From Pyrinomonadaceae bacterium (GTDB lineage: Bacteria; Acidobacteriota; Blastocatellia; Pyrinomonadales; Pyrinomonadaceae): a DNA stretch of 40,703 nt. Below are positions 32,230-39,019 of this stretch, piece after piece. Each line of letters starts with the position of its first letter. Position 1 is the stretch's first letter. Both the position numbers and the translations under genes were made by a program. The notes under the pieces are model-generated. The model was not told the origin of the DNA. It did no database searches and saw nothing but the letters and a program-made list of their open reading frames with translations. Location of the stretch: positions 1 through 40,703 of the forward strand of contig DASUNM010000030.1 in assembly GCA_036277115.1 (NCBI GenBank), in the 5' to 3' direction.

Positions 32230-32688
32230 TCAGTACCTGTGATCACCCAAATGGGCCTTGGCGAGTCGGCACGTCCATTCGTCCGTGCCGTTTGTCTCCT
32301 CGCACTGCGGCCACGGATCGTTGTGCTCAGTCTGGACCGGCACCTTGCTCAGCCGCTGAGGCAGGGGCGGGAGGGTCACGTCCTCGGGAGAGTCCCCGGC
32401 CTCAGCCAGCATTTCGTCTAGCAGGAACGCGGGAGGTCCCGCCCGCGTGAACACCGTCTCTGGAAGCTCCGACTGGTCCTCGTGGCGTCCCTCGTGCCCT
32501 TGCAGGAGCCAGCACCACAGTTCCCGTCCGTTCTCGTCCGTGCCCATGTGCTCGAAGCAGGGGAACGGCCCGTCGTCCGGCTGTTCGACCCCGAGCTGTG
32601 CCACATTGGCCAGCCACTGGCCCAGCAGCGCACAGATGAACACCACCGTGCCCAGCAGCACGTAGATCCACCACGGCAGAAAGAACAT
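32230..32688 (-). CDS. Membrane-anchored protein with Cys-rich tail, 152 aa
   Basis: ATG at 32688 with AAGGAG upstream. An N-terminal transmembrane helix (FFLPWWIYVLLGTVVFICALLGQWLA) is followed by a soluble part with CFEHMGTDENGRELWCWLLQGHEGRHEDQ and, at the end, CEETNGTDEWTCRLAKAHLGDH. These two repeats of C-x(9-11)-(W)C-x(6-8)-H(x)H look like small zinc-binding modules. Unrecognised. Last gene of a small membrane-protein operon (33082-32230). Confidence 0.7.
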   Translation of the reverse strand: MFFLPWWIYVLLGTVVFICALLGQWLANVAQLGVEQPDDGPFPCFEHMGTDENGRELWCWLLQGHEGRHEDQSELPETVFTRAGPPAFLLDEMLAEAGDSPEDVTLPPLPQRLSKVPVQTEHNDPWPQCEETNGTDEWTCRLAKAHLGDHRY

Positions 32689-32690
32689 GA

Positions 32691-32870
32691 TCACTTCTCC
32701 TTCCTCTTCGAGTGGCGGACTCGGCGGCCCACCAGATACGCCACCGAGCCCAACGGCACGCCGATCAGCCATTGCAGCGCGTAGCCGTTCAGGAAGCACC
32801 ACGCGGTGAGCACGATGCAGTAGGCCGTGGTCAGTGCGTCCACCGTGCTGGACGGCTTGCGCTCGCTCAC
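32691..32870 (-). CDS. Small two-span membrane protein, 59 aa
   Basis: GTG at 32870 overlaps the stop of the upstream gene (GTGA), and its own stop lies just before the next start. Two hydrophobic segments (LTTAYCIVLTAWCFLNGYAL and LIGVPLGSVAYLVG) precede a strongly basic tail (RRVRHSKRKEK). Unrecognised; holin-like topology is possible. Confidence 0.65.
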   Translation of the reverse strand: MSERKPSSTVDALTTAYCIVLTAWCFLNGYALQWLIGVPLGSVAYLVGRRVRHSKRKEK

Positions 32871-33082
32871 TGTTCGCGCCGCTTGCCCGTGGACGGGTCG
32901 ATGGCCGGTTTGCTGCCCGGGTCCTTGTCGTACGGGTAGGCCCCGGTCAGCCGTTTGTCAGCCGCCGCTACCGCGTGCTTCGACACGTTCCCGTCGAAGT
33001 TCTTGACCTCTTCCGGCTTGCCGGCTTCACCGAACTTCGGCGGAACGTACGGGTCCGACTTCCTGCGCGCGCGCTTGCCCAT
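32867..33082 (-). CDS. Basic small protein, 71 aa
   Basis: Highly charged (MGKRARRKSDPYVPPKFGEAGKPEEVKNFDG...KRREQ), without membrane segments. First gene of the membrane-protein operon, with AAAGGAAC upstream. Unrecognised. Confidence 0.65.
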   Translation of the reverse strand: MGKRARRKSDPYVPPKFGEAGKPEEVKNFDGNVSKHAVAAADKRLTGAYPYDKDPGSKPAIDPSTGKRREQ

Positions 33083-33110
33083 GCTGTGTTCCTTTCGTCG
33101 AAGGTGGGGT

Positions 33111-33167
33111 GATCCGGGGGACGGAGAACGAGCAGCGTCCGATCAGACCGACGCTCTCCCCCGGATC
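33111..33167 (-). promoter_or_regulatory. Large stem-loop in the leader of the 71-aa gene operon
   Basis: The outer stem GATCCGGGGGA/TCCCCCGGATC (11 bp) encloses an inner AGCGTC/GACGCT stem, 28 bases upstream of the 71-aa gene start. It could be an attenuator or an mRNA-stabilising leader. No -10/-35 pair is clear between it and the repeat at 33191. Confidence 0.55.
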
Positions 33168-33190
33168 CTTACCTGTCTGCCCGACCCCTT

Positions 33191-33237
33191 CCACTGCCTC
33201 AGGCCCGGACCCCTTGCGGGTATCCGGGCCGGTGGGG
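33191..33237 (-). repeat. Dispersed terminator repeat, copy 2
   Basis: Near-identical to 29441-29487 (GGCCCGGA/TCCGGGCC stem with CCC/GGG). Sits 10 bases after the stop of the 64-aa gene. Confidence 0.85.
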
Positions 33238-33247
33238 CGTCTGCTGG

Positions 33248-33442
33248 TCAGGAACGGTCCGTGACCAGGTACTCGGTCAGCTTGTCCTCAGCTACACACA
33301 GCTTGGCTCCGAGGGAAGCGAGGTACGCGCGCTGAACCAGCGTTGCGTCACTGCCCATCGATAGACGGAGACCAGCCAGATCCTCTTGAGCCTTACGGAG
33401 AAGCTCGGTTACCGCCATATCTCCCAGCACCTGATCAGCCAT
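33248..33442 (-). CDS. Small helical protein, 64 aa
   Basis: MADQVLGDMAVTELLRKAQEDL... is almost entirely helical with heptad spacing (LLRKAQEDLAGLRL...LVQRAYLASLGAKL). Leader and promoter are copies of those at 29740-29811. Unrecognised. Confidence 0.7.
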   Translation of the reverse strand: MADQVLGDMAVTELLRKAQEDLAGLRLSMGSDATLVQRAYLASLGAKLCVAEDKLTEYLVTDRS

Positions 33443-33483
33443 GTCCGTCTCCCTGTTCCGTTCCCGTGTCCTGCTGTGTCTCT

Positions 33484-33513
33484 ATTATGGACACGGGAGG
33501 ACGGGAGAGTCAA
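33484..33513 (-). promoter_or_regulatory. Sigma70-type promoter for the 64-aa gene
   Basis: TTGACT, an 18-base spacer and CATAAT on the minus strand. This is the best consensus promoter in the window. The downstream leader is nearly identical to that at 29740-29780. Confidence 0.8.
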
Positions 33514-33580
33514 GCACGTGCCAGGAACCGGTTTCCGATCCCGCCGGCGCAGCAGAACAGGTCCAGGAGTAGCGGACGGG

Positions 33581-33763
33581 TCACTTGGGACTCCCGTCCC
33601 GGATGAGACGACGTGCCAACATGCTCATCTCCAGCGCGATCCGGTCCACGTTGTCCTGGCCCAGCTCTCGCACCAGATCATCCGGTTCCCAACCATTCAG
33701 GTTACCGACGAGCATGAGACCGGCCTGACGTTTGGCTTCACGACGAATCTCCGGAGTGTCCAT
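33581..33763 (-). CDS. Small helical protein, 60 aa
   Basis: ATG at 33763 overlaps the helicase stop (ATGA). MDTPEIRREAKRQAGLMLVGNLNGWEPDDLVRELGQDNVDRIALEMSML...: all-helical, mixed charge. Unrecognised. Translationally coupled to the helicase, so it may be an accessory subunit. Confidence 0.68.
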   Translation of the reverse strand: MDTPEIRREAKRQAGLMLVGNLNGWEPDDLVRELGQDNVDRIALEMSMLARRLIRDGSPK

Positions 33764-35424
33764 CAGACAACACCGATGTACGGGTCCAACGCACGGGACT
33801 CCAGCGCCACGGAGATGGCGTCGGACACGTCCGCCTTGCCCATGCCCGTGGTGTCGATGCCGAGCCCGTACGCGAACGTCAGCTGAGCCTCGCTCGCTTT
33901 CCCGCCCCGCCAGGAAGCCTTTCGGGACACCGAGAACGAGCCGTGGTTCTCGGCCTCGGCCTCGGCCCACGACATGGCCAGCTCCGCCGTGAGCCCCGTG
34001 TGAGCGGTCCGCTCCCACTTCCCCCGCTTCGGTTTCCGGCAGACGTCCCACCCGCCTGCCTCCGCCTTGGACGGCCACAGGAAGTACGTCCAGTCTCCGG
34101 CGCCGATGAACATGATCCCGCCCGCCGTGGACAGCCACGCGGTGCCGGACGCGGCAAACAGGTTCACCTCGCTCATCTTGAGCCCGAACGCGGGGTGGCC
34201 CCGGGTGATGAGCGTGTGGCCCTCGGCCTCTTCCCGCTCCACGGCCTCGGTGAGGGTCTCGCCCTCCCGGATCTCTTCGACGAGCCCGGGTTCCAGGTCG
34301 ATGAGCGTGGACAGCTTCCCGCCGGCGCCGTTCAGGTTCAGAACGAGCGCGTCCTTCTTACCGCCCGCCGGCCACGGGCGCAGCACACGCCCCACCATCT
34401 GGATATACAGGGGCTGAGAGCGGGTCGGGCGCGCGATCACTGCGCAACTGGCCCACGGGGCGTCGAACCCCTCCGTGAGCACCATGCAGTTCACCAGCAC
34501 CTGGGTGCGGCCCGTGCGGAAGTCCTCAAAGATCCCGAGCCGCTCTTCCCGGGGCGTCTCGCCGGAGATGGACGCGGCGGTGATGCCGGTGGCTCTCAGC
34601 GCGTCCCGGGTCAACTCAGCCGTGGCCACAGTGGGAGTGAAAACGATCCCCGGCCGGTCACTCGCGTGCTCCTGGTACGCCTTGGCGATGACCAGGTCGC
34701 CGCCCGAGTCCTCCAGCGCTTCTCCGAGGTCACTGGCCTGATAGTCGCCCCGGGACACCTTCACCCGGTCCAGGGCGAACCCCTCCACGTCCACGTTGTG
34801 CGCCTTCACGTCGACCAAGTGGCCGTTGGCGATGCCGTTCAGGATCGAGCGGGTATAGACCACGTCCTCCCACTGGGTTCCGAGCCCGACCCCGTCACCT
34901 CGCGCCATGGTCGCGGTGACACCCAGCTGGAGCGCGTGCGGGAACGCGGCATAGACCTCCTGGTACGACACGGCCGCCGCGTGGTGGCACTCATCCGTGA
35001 TGATCAGGCCCACGGCACCAGCGCGCTGCTGAGCGGCGACCAGGGTGGCGCGCCGGCCGTGACGGCTGATCGTCTGCACCGAGCAGACCATGACGTCGGC
35101 ATGGATCTCGTTGTCGTCCGCCTTCACCTTGCCCACGGACAGCTCCGGGGCCACGGCACGGATCTTGTTGATCGCCTGGTCCGCGAGTTCGTCACGGTGC
35201 ACCAGCACGATGACACGGCCCCCGGGGGCGGAGTCGGCCGGGGAGCCCATGCCGCCGCTCACGTAGTGGTCACGGAACTCTTGGATCAGGTGAGCGAACA
35301 CCACGGTCTTGCCCATGCCCGTGGGGAGGACGATCGCGGGCCGGCGCATGCCATCGGACCACGCGTCGAACACCGCGTCGATGGCCCCGCGTTGGTAGTC
35401 CCGGAGTTTCAGCTGCGTGCTCAT
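33763..35424 (-). CDS. SF2 DEAD/DEAH helicase
   Basis: 553 residues from ATG at 35424. Walker A LPTGMGKT (33-40), motif Ia VIVLVHRDELADQA, DECH box ITDECHHAA (about 142-150), motif III-like GVTATMARGDG, the motif IV/V region VNCMVLTEGFDAPWAS and motif VI QMVGRVLRPWP are all present. The C-terminal 160 residues are an extra domain (WTYFLWPSKAEAGGWDV). Similar helicases in phages act in branch migration or replication restart, fitting the nearby nuclease and resolvase. Confidence 0.93.
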   Translation of the reverse strand: MSTQLKLRDYQRGAIDAVFDAWSDGMRRPAIVLPTGMGKTVVFAHLIQEFRDHYVSGGMGSPADSAPGGRVIVLVHRDELADQAINKIRAVAPELSVGKVKADDNEIHADVMVCSVQTISRHGRRATLVAAQQRAGAVGLIITDECHHAAAVSYQEVYAAFPHALQLGVTATMARGDGVGLGTQWEDVVYTRSILNGIANGHLVDVKAHNVDVEGFALDRVKVSRGDYQASDLGEALEDSGGDLVIAKAYQEHASDRPGIVFTPTVATAELTRDALRATGITAASISGETPREERLGIFEDFRTGRTQVLVNCMVLTEGFDAPWASCAVIARPTRSQPLYIQMVGRVLRPWPAGGKKDALVLNLNGAGGKLSTLIDLEPGLVEEIREGETLTEAVEREEAEGHTLITRGHPAFGLKMSEVNLFAASGTAWLSTAGGIMFIGAGDWTYFLWPSKAEAGGWDVCRKPKRGKWERTAHTGLTAELAMSWAEAEAENHGSFSVSRKASWRGGKASEAQLTFAYGLGIDTTGMGKADVSDAISVALESRALDPYIGVV

Positions 35425-35990
35425 CCGTAGCACCCATCGCAGTTCTCGTCCGGGTCGTCGCCGTGGCCGCACGCGTCGGTTCCATCGTCATCCGGGTCCA
35501 GTTCCAAGATCCGGTCCCCGTCCGGCATCCACACCCAGAAGATCTCGATGTCCGTGACCTCGGTCCCAGCGGTGTGACCCTCGAAGTGCTTGGTCACGTC
35601 GTGTTCAACGCTGTACCGAAGCTGTTTGTCCTGGTACATGTCTACGGGCACGTCGATCGACGAGTAGGGGATGCCCTTGATCCCAGACGCGTACTTGCCG
35701 GTAACGATGCACCGGGCACCGAGCCGGCCGTGTGGGATGCGGATATCGAGCGGGTTCAGCCTGCACGTGGGACAGAGCCAGCTGACCGGGTTCCGGGACA
35801 GGCCCGTCACCTCCCACCCGTTGTTCAGGGCTGCGGTCCGCGCCGCGCGCTCCCCCGGCCACAGGCCCGCTGTCACGGTCGTGGGGCGCACGATCAGGTC
35901 TTCGTGCCCCATGTGGTGCTTGCTGGGCAGGCTCAGCCACCCCTTGCACGGCCCGTCGCACTGGACACGGAACACTGCTTTGATCGTCAT
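35421..35990 (-). CDS. Zinc-ribbon-like hypothetical protein, 189 aa
   Basis: From ATG at 35990, overlapping the preceding gene. Contains VQCDGPCKGWLSLPSKHHMGHED, SWLCPTCRLNP and a Cys/Asp-rich end (DACGHGDDPDENCDGCYG). Zinc binding is likely; function unknown. It lies in the same operon as the helicase, with 4-bp overlaps on both sides. Confidence 0.7.
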   Translation of the reverse strand: MTIKAVFRVQCDGPCKGWLSLPSKHHMGHEDLIVRPTTVTAGLWPGERAARTAALNNGWEVTGLSRNPVSWLCPTCRLNPLDIRIPHGRLGARCIVTGKYASGIKGIPYSSIDVPVDMYQDKQLRYSVEHDVTKHFEGHTAGTEVTDIEIFWVWMPDGDRILELDPDDDGTDACGHGDDPDENCDGCYG

Positions 35991-36391
35991 CCCGTGCACC
36001 CACAGAAACCCGGGCCCATGGAGGCCATGCAGTTCTGGCCCTCCACGTGCGCGTGCGTGCAGTCGGGACACTGGGCCGGAGCCACGGCGGGCCGCTTCTC
36101 CGACCACCCCATGCACCCGCACCCGAGTACGCCCGGAAGCGCGATGCACAGACCGTTCAGGTTGTGGGTGGAACGGGGGTGCGTGCACAGACACACGGCA
36201 TCCCCGAACGCCCGTTCCGCAGGAACCTGGAGCGCTGTCAGGACCGACAGCGCGTCCGCCACCCCAGCGCCGTGGAACTGCCACGCGTGCCGCAGCGCGT
36301 ACCGGGCCGCGCGTAGAGCTGCTGAGTGTTCCTGCGTCTCGCCGTCGGGCAACTGTCGGGTGCGCTGCTGACGCAGCGTCCACTTGCTCAT
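35987..36391 (-). CDS. Cys-rich protein, 134 aa
   Basis: Helical first half (SKWTLRQQRTRQLPDGETQEHSAALRAARYALRHAW), then dense Cys/His: CLCTHPRSTHNLNGLC, GCGCMGW, CPDCTHAHVEGQNC, FCGCTG. This pattern suggests two or more zinc-binding knuckles. First gene of the helicase operon, behind the promoter at 36426-36456 and a GGAGACGGACATG leader. Confidence 0.7.
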   Translation of the reverse strand: MSKWTLRQQRTRQLPDGETQEHSAALRAARYALRHAWQFHGAGVADALSVLTALQVPAERAFGDAVCLCTHPRSTHNLNGLCIALPGVLGCGCMGWSEKRPAVAPAQCPDCTHAHVEGQNCMASMGPGFCGCTG

Positions 36392-36425
36392 GTCCGTCTC
36401 CTCTCTCGTGTCTCCGTCTGTCCCA

Positions 36426-36456
36426 ATTATAAGCACAACGGAGCCCCGGCCCGCAA
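36426..36456 (-). promoter_or_regulatory. Promoter of the helicase operon
   Basis: TTGCGG (complement of 36451-36456), a 19-base spacer and TATAAT (complement of 36426-36431). The -35 lies in the loop of the upstream operon's terminator hairpin, so stop and start signals are interleaved. Confidence 0.75.
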
Positions 36457-36473
36457 CCGGCGACCGGGGCTCC
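36440..36473 (-). terminator. Hairpin terminator interleaved with a promoter
   Basis: GGAGCCCCGG (36440-36449) pairs with CCGGGGCTCC (36464-36473), 6 bases after the 17-aa gene stop. The 14-base loop holds the -35 of the next promoter. Confidence 0.8.
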
Positions 36474-36479
36474 GCAGAA

Positions 36480-36533
36480 TCAGCGGTGATCAAGGCACGG
36501 ATACTCCCGCCCGCACCAGCACCGGTCGGTCAT
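36480..36533 (-). CDS. 17-aa Cys/His microprotein
   Basis: ATG (complement of 36531-36533) overlaps the stop of the 118-aa gene, with GAGGAGCC upstream. It encodes MTDRCWCGREYPCLDHR: C-W-C-G...C..H in 17 residues, a possible minimal zinc hook. Third case in this genome of a tiny Cys/His gene coupled by overlap. Confidence 0.45.
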   Translation of the reverse strand: MTDRCWCGREYPCLDHR

Positions 36534-36886
36534 CTCGGGCTCCTCGAGACCTTGGCCAGGTACGCCCACGCGTCCAGCTCCGCCGTGAGCTGCTCACGCC
36601 GGGCCCGCAGCCTCCGGGAGACGGTTGAACTGACCGTGCTGGTGTCCAGTTGCGCCCGCAGAAGGGTCAAGTCGTACGCGGTCTGTGCCCGGTGCAGCTC
36701 CACGCGCGTGCGCACCGAATCCGGGATCACGTAGTCGGGGCCGTCCTCCGGTTGCGGCGGACTGACCGGCTCCGGCGGCCAGCTCACGTCCAGCTTCAGG
36801 TCGAAGTGGTCCCCGTCGTGTCCGGGCTGGATAGTACAGAGCGCCACCCCGTTCGGTGTCCGGCTCCCGCACGTCTCTTCACTCAT
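36530..36886 (-). CDS. Hypothetical protein, 118 aa
   Basis: ATG at 36886 with AGAGGAGC upstream. The N-terminal CGSRTPNGVALCTIQPGHDGDHFD resembles the short Cys/His (C-x10-C-x5-H-x3-DH) modules seen also at 32230. A Pro-rich linker and a long helix (RVELHRAQTAYDLTLLRAQLDTS...RRLRARREQLTAELDAW), probably coiled coil, follow. Confidence 0.7.
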   Translation of the reverse strand: MSEETCGSRTPNGVALCTIQPGHDGDHFDLKLDVSWPPEPVSPPQPEDGPDYVIPDSVRTRVELHRAQTAYDLTLLRAQLDTSTVSSTVSRRLRARREQLTAELDAWAYLAKVSRSPR

Positions 36887-37089
36887 CGTCCGCTCCTCTT
36901 CAGTGTGTCCCGGTCCCCGCACCTGCACGGGTGACCGCTCTCTCGCACCACGTCGTTCTTGCCCGGCGGGCGTGTGTCCTCTCCCCGGCACCCGGTCAGA
37001 GCGAGCACCAGGGCCACTGCGGTGACGACGGCCCACACGACGTACAGCGTGGTGTACGCCCATGACCGGCGCCGGCGGTGGCTCATCAT
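36883..37089 (-). CDS. Candidate phage lipoprotein, 68 aa
   Basis: Basic N-terminus (MMSHRRRRSW), hydrophobic helix (LYVVWAVVTAVALVLALTG) and a lipobox-like L-T-G-C, then a polar tail with a CRC pair. This is the architecture of a lipoprotein signal peptide, though a plain membrane anchor cannot be excluded. Phage lipoproteins often block superinfection. Start overlaps the upstream stop (ATGATGA). Confidence 0.6.
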   Translation of the reverse strand: MMSHRRRRSWAYTTLYVVWAVVTAVALVLALTGCRGEDTRPPGKNDVVRESGHPCRCGDRDTLKRSGR

Positions 37090-37310
37090 GAGCGGCCCGT
37101 CCAGAACCCCAGCGCGCTCTTCAGGATGTCCTCGTTGGTCTGGGCGCCCGAGCCGTCGTCAAAGCCGTTCCATACACCGTTCAGCCACGAAGCGAACGGG
37201 AACGCGCTCTCGTCGGGGAGGCCACCCGTTTCCGTGGCCCAGTTCCGGATGGCGTTCTCGTCAAAGTTGTCGTCGTCGAAGTCGGCCAGGGCCGACAGGT
37301 CGTTGTTCAT
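37086..37310 (-). CDS. Acidic small protein, 74 aa
   Basis: MNNDLSALADFDDDNFDENAIRNWATETGG... is very acidic and Asn/Trp-rich (FPFASWLNGVWNGFDDG). Could be a DNA mimic or an inhibitor of a host DNA-binding protein, but nothing beyond charge supports that. Overlaps both neighbours by 4 bp. Confidence 0.65.
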   Translation of the reverse strand: MNNDLSALADFDDDNFDENAIRNWATETGGLPDESAFPFASWLNGVWNGFDDGSGAQTNEDILKSALGFWTGRS

Positions 37311-37930
37311 TCCACGTTCCCCTTGTACGGAGGCCGGTTGTAGCCCGGCCGGGACGGGTCCCACATCATCTGACCGCGCAGCAGAACGCGGGTCTCCTCG
37401 GCCCCGGGAAACCACCCGTTGCGGTACGCCGTGGCCACCAGCTGCGCCACCGTGGCGCAGCCGTGCGCTTCCCGGGCCCGGGTGAGGATTCCAGACACGC
37501 TGGTGGAGTTCTTCCAGCCGCTTTCCCGGGCGATCTCCGCCAGGGTCATCCCCCACGACACGCTGTACAGCACGTCGATCTGAAGCGGGGAGAGCGGGAC
37601 GCGGCCACGGCACCCGGCCGTGACGTAGCCGTAGGACCGGGCGCGCCACGCGATCTCGTTCAGCAGGTGGTCGGACAGAGCGCCGAAGTTGCGGGCCTGG
37701 CCCCGGTTCGGTTCCAGCTCAGCCGTTTCGATCTTCAGCGTGTTGACCAGGCGCCGCAGCGCTTGCAGCGCGTGCACCCGGCTCTCGTTGCGGCGCCCTC
37801 CGTCGTGCTGGGAGGGAGGCGGGGCCAGGTTGCGGGGGCCCTCTGTTGCCCAGATGACCAGCAGGTCAAGGCCCTTGCCGGACGGGAGCACGGAGCTGTG
37901 CCGGGGTCTGATTGGGGTAAGTTCCGTCAT
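37307..37930 (-). CDS. LuxR/GerE-type HTH regulator, 207 aa
   Basis: C-terminal helix-turn-helix at about residues 113-150: LSPLQIDVLYSVSWGMTLAEIARESGW, then NSTSVSGILTRAREAHGC, as in GerE/LuxR output domains. It closes with ATVAQLVATAYRNGWF. The N-terminal 100 residues contain a conserved-looking helical part (RVHALQALRRLVNTLKIETAEL). First gene of the leftward operon 37930-36480, divergent from the MerR-like gene, so it is a good candidate for controlling the early region. Confidence 0.75.
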   Translation of the reverse strand: MTELTPIRPRHSSVLPSGKGLDLLVIWATEGPRNLAPPPSQHDGGRRNESRVHALQALRRLVNTLKIETAELEPNRGQARNFGALSDHLLNEIAWRARSYGYVTAGCRGRVPLSPLQIDVLYSVSWGMTLAEIARESGWKNSTSVSGILTRAREAHGCATVAQLVATAYRNGWFPGAEETRVLLRGQMMWDPSRPGYNRPPYKGNVE

Positions 37931-37995
37931 GGATCCCACGTTAAAGGCAGTTGAGCGACTCGTCAAATAGGGACACGGCCGGTAACGTAGTGGCC
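37931..37995. promoter_or_regulatory. Divergent promoter region
   Basis: 65 bases between divergent regulators. On the minus strand TTGACG-17-TAACGT is a plausible promoter for the LuxR-type gene. On the plus strand TAACGT (37983-37988) lies 7 bases before ATG 37996, so that transcript may be leaderless. Confidence 0.55.
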
Positions 37996-38370
37996 ATGAA
38001 CGAGACTGAGAAGCCACGGCACAGCACCGCGCCCGTGCCCAGTGGTGTGTGCGGGAAGTGCAGGAAGGTCCGGCCCCTGGACCGGGAGACGAAGACGGTG
38101 CTGCCGCACAAGGGCTGCAACGGGGCCGGCATACCCGTGCGCCGGGTGCTGGCTCAGGACCAGCGCCGGCGGGGGGAGCTGGTCCTGGCTCCTGACAGCC
38201 TGGAAGTCGTCTCGCGTGCGGAGGCCGCGCGTATCTGCGGCGTGGACCCGCGCACCATCGGCCGCTGGGCTGCCCTGGGGTACATCACCAAGTACGAGGA
38301 CGCCAGGGGGCGGGTCGCGTTCTCGCTGGTCCAGATCAAGGCCATGAACGTGTACGAGCCTGTAGAGTAG
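37996..38370 (+). CDS. MerR/excisionase-like HTH protein, 124 aa
   Basis: The N-terminus has CGKCRKVRPLDRETKTVLPHKGC, likely a zinc ribbon. The C-terminal half is a MerR-superfamily DNA-binding region (VSRAEAARICGVDPRTIGRWAALGYITKYEDARGRVAFSLVQIKAM, about 73-118). Phage proteins of this build act as transcription factors or recombination directionality factors. No integrase is present, so a regulatory role is more likely. ATG 37996 may be leaderless. Confidence 0.75.
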   Translation: MNETEKPRHSTAPVPSGVCGKCRKVRPLDRETKTVLPHKGCNGAGIPVRRVLAQDQRRRGELVLAPDSLEVVSRAEAARICGVDPRTIGRWAALGYITKYEDARGRVAFSLVQIKAMNVYEPVE

Positions 38371-38389
38371 GCACCGCGTGCAACGGGCA

Positions 38390-38421
38390 AGAGCCCCTCC
38401 GATCGATCGCGGAGGGGCTCT
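38390..38421. terminator. Bidirectional terminator
   Basis: AGAGCCCCTCC/GGAGGGGCTCT stem between convergent genes ending at 38370 (plus) and 38420 (minus); the stem touches the stop codon of the latter. Confidence 0.85.
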
Positions 38422-38734
38422 ACGCATGTCCGGGTTCAGCGGCGCCGGTCGCGCTGGTCTGTTCCAGCTTGTCAATCCGGCGTACCACGGTCCGGATCTC
38501 TTCCATGATCCCGAGCACGTTCCGGTCCAGCCGGTCACCCAGATCACGTAGCGTCTCCCCGCAGACCGTGGTGGCGGGGCACTGCGGCACGTCCCGGTAC
38601 GTGATGTCCCAGGTGTCCCCGTCAGCGTCCCGGTGGGGCCCCTCGTGGTTCTGCGGCCGCACGCAGTCGTAGGCGTGCTTGACCACCCAGCTGACAGCCA
38701 GCGTGGCCCGGCACACGGGCTCTTTCTCCGTCAT
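38420..38734 (-). CDS. Hypothetical protein, 104 aa
   Basis: Start uncertain among ATGs at 38755, 38746 and 38734; the last has GAGAGA upstream and is used here. Contains CRATLAVSWVVKHAYDCVRPQNHEGPHRDADGDTW, again a short Cys/His module of C-x(n)-C-x5-H-x3-H type, then a helical coiled-coil-like end (TLRDLGDRLDRNVLGIMEEIRTVVRRIDKLEQ). Divergent from the ribbon-helix-helix gene and probably under the same operator. Confidence 0.65.
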   Translation of the reverse strand: MTEKEPVCRATLAVSWVVKHAYDCVRPQNHEGPHRDADGDTWDITYRDVPQCPATTVCGETLRDLGDRLDRNVLGIMEEIRTVVRRIDKLEQTSATGAAEPGHA

Positions 38735-38757
38735 GATTTCTCTCATTGTCGCCATGA

Positions 38758-38789
38758 CGGAACCGTAGCATGAGCGTGTTACGGTTCCG
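38758..38789. promoter_or_regulatory. Palindromic operator between divergent genes
   Basis: CGGAACCGTA (38758-38767) and TACGGTTCCG (38780-38789) are perfect inverted repeats separated by 12 bases, ending 2 bases before ATG 38792. The arms include TACGGT on both strands, which could double as -10 elements. It is ideally placed for autoregulation by the ribbon-helix-helix candidate. Confidence 0.75.
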
Positions 38790-38791
38790 CC

Positions 38792-39019
38792 ATGAACACA
38801 CGACCCGGGCCGCGCCGAGAGCGCAGCGTACGACTGAACGACCGTGAGTGGGCCGTGGCGGAAGCCCTGGCCTGTCTCGAGGGGGAGACGGGGGCCGCGT
38901 TCGGGCTCCGAGCCGCTCTCAAGGCGGAGGAGAAGAGGGCCCGGGAGAACGAGGGAGACGACACCTTCGATCACCTGGTGAAGACGTTCCTGGACGCGCG
39001 CGCGGGGGTGACCCGTTGA
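38792..39019 (+). CDS. Ribbon-helix-helix-like repressor candidate, 75 aa
   Basis: The basic start and strand (RRERSVRLNDREWAVAEALA) followed by helices (GAAFGLRAALKAEEKRARE) fit an Arc/MetJ-type ribbon-helix-helix fold. The ATG follows the palindrome immediately, so repressor binding would cover promoter and start. Its stop overlaps the TTG of the helicase-primase gene, making it the first gene of the replication operon and a likely switch for it. Confidence 0.65.
   Translation: MNTRPGPRRERSVRLNDREWAVAEALACLEGETGAAFGLRAALKAEEKRARENEGDDTFDHLVKTFLDARAGVTR

Noticed and set aside
29441..33237. CRISPR-like repeats among the duplicated intergenic elements
   Set aside because: Only two copies 3.7 kb apart with genes between them; they are terminator hairpins.
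33943..35430. A 495-codon plus-strand frame opposite the SF2 helicase
   Set aside because: The minus strand encodes all helicase motifs here; the plus frame is a compositional shadow.
37996..38370. Excisionase for site-specific integration
   Set aside because: The fold is MerR/excisionase-like, but no integrase or att-like repeat was found anywhere in the circular genome, so a regulator is more likely.
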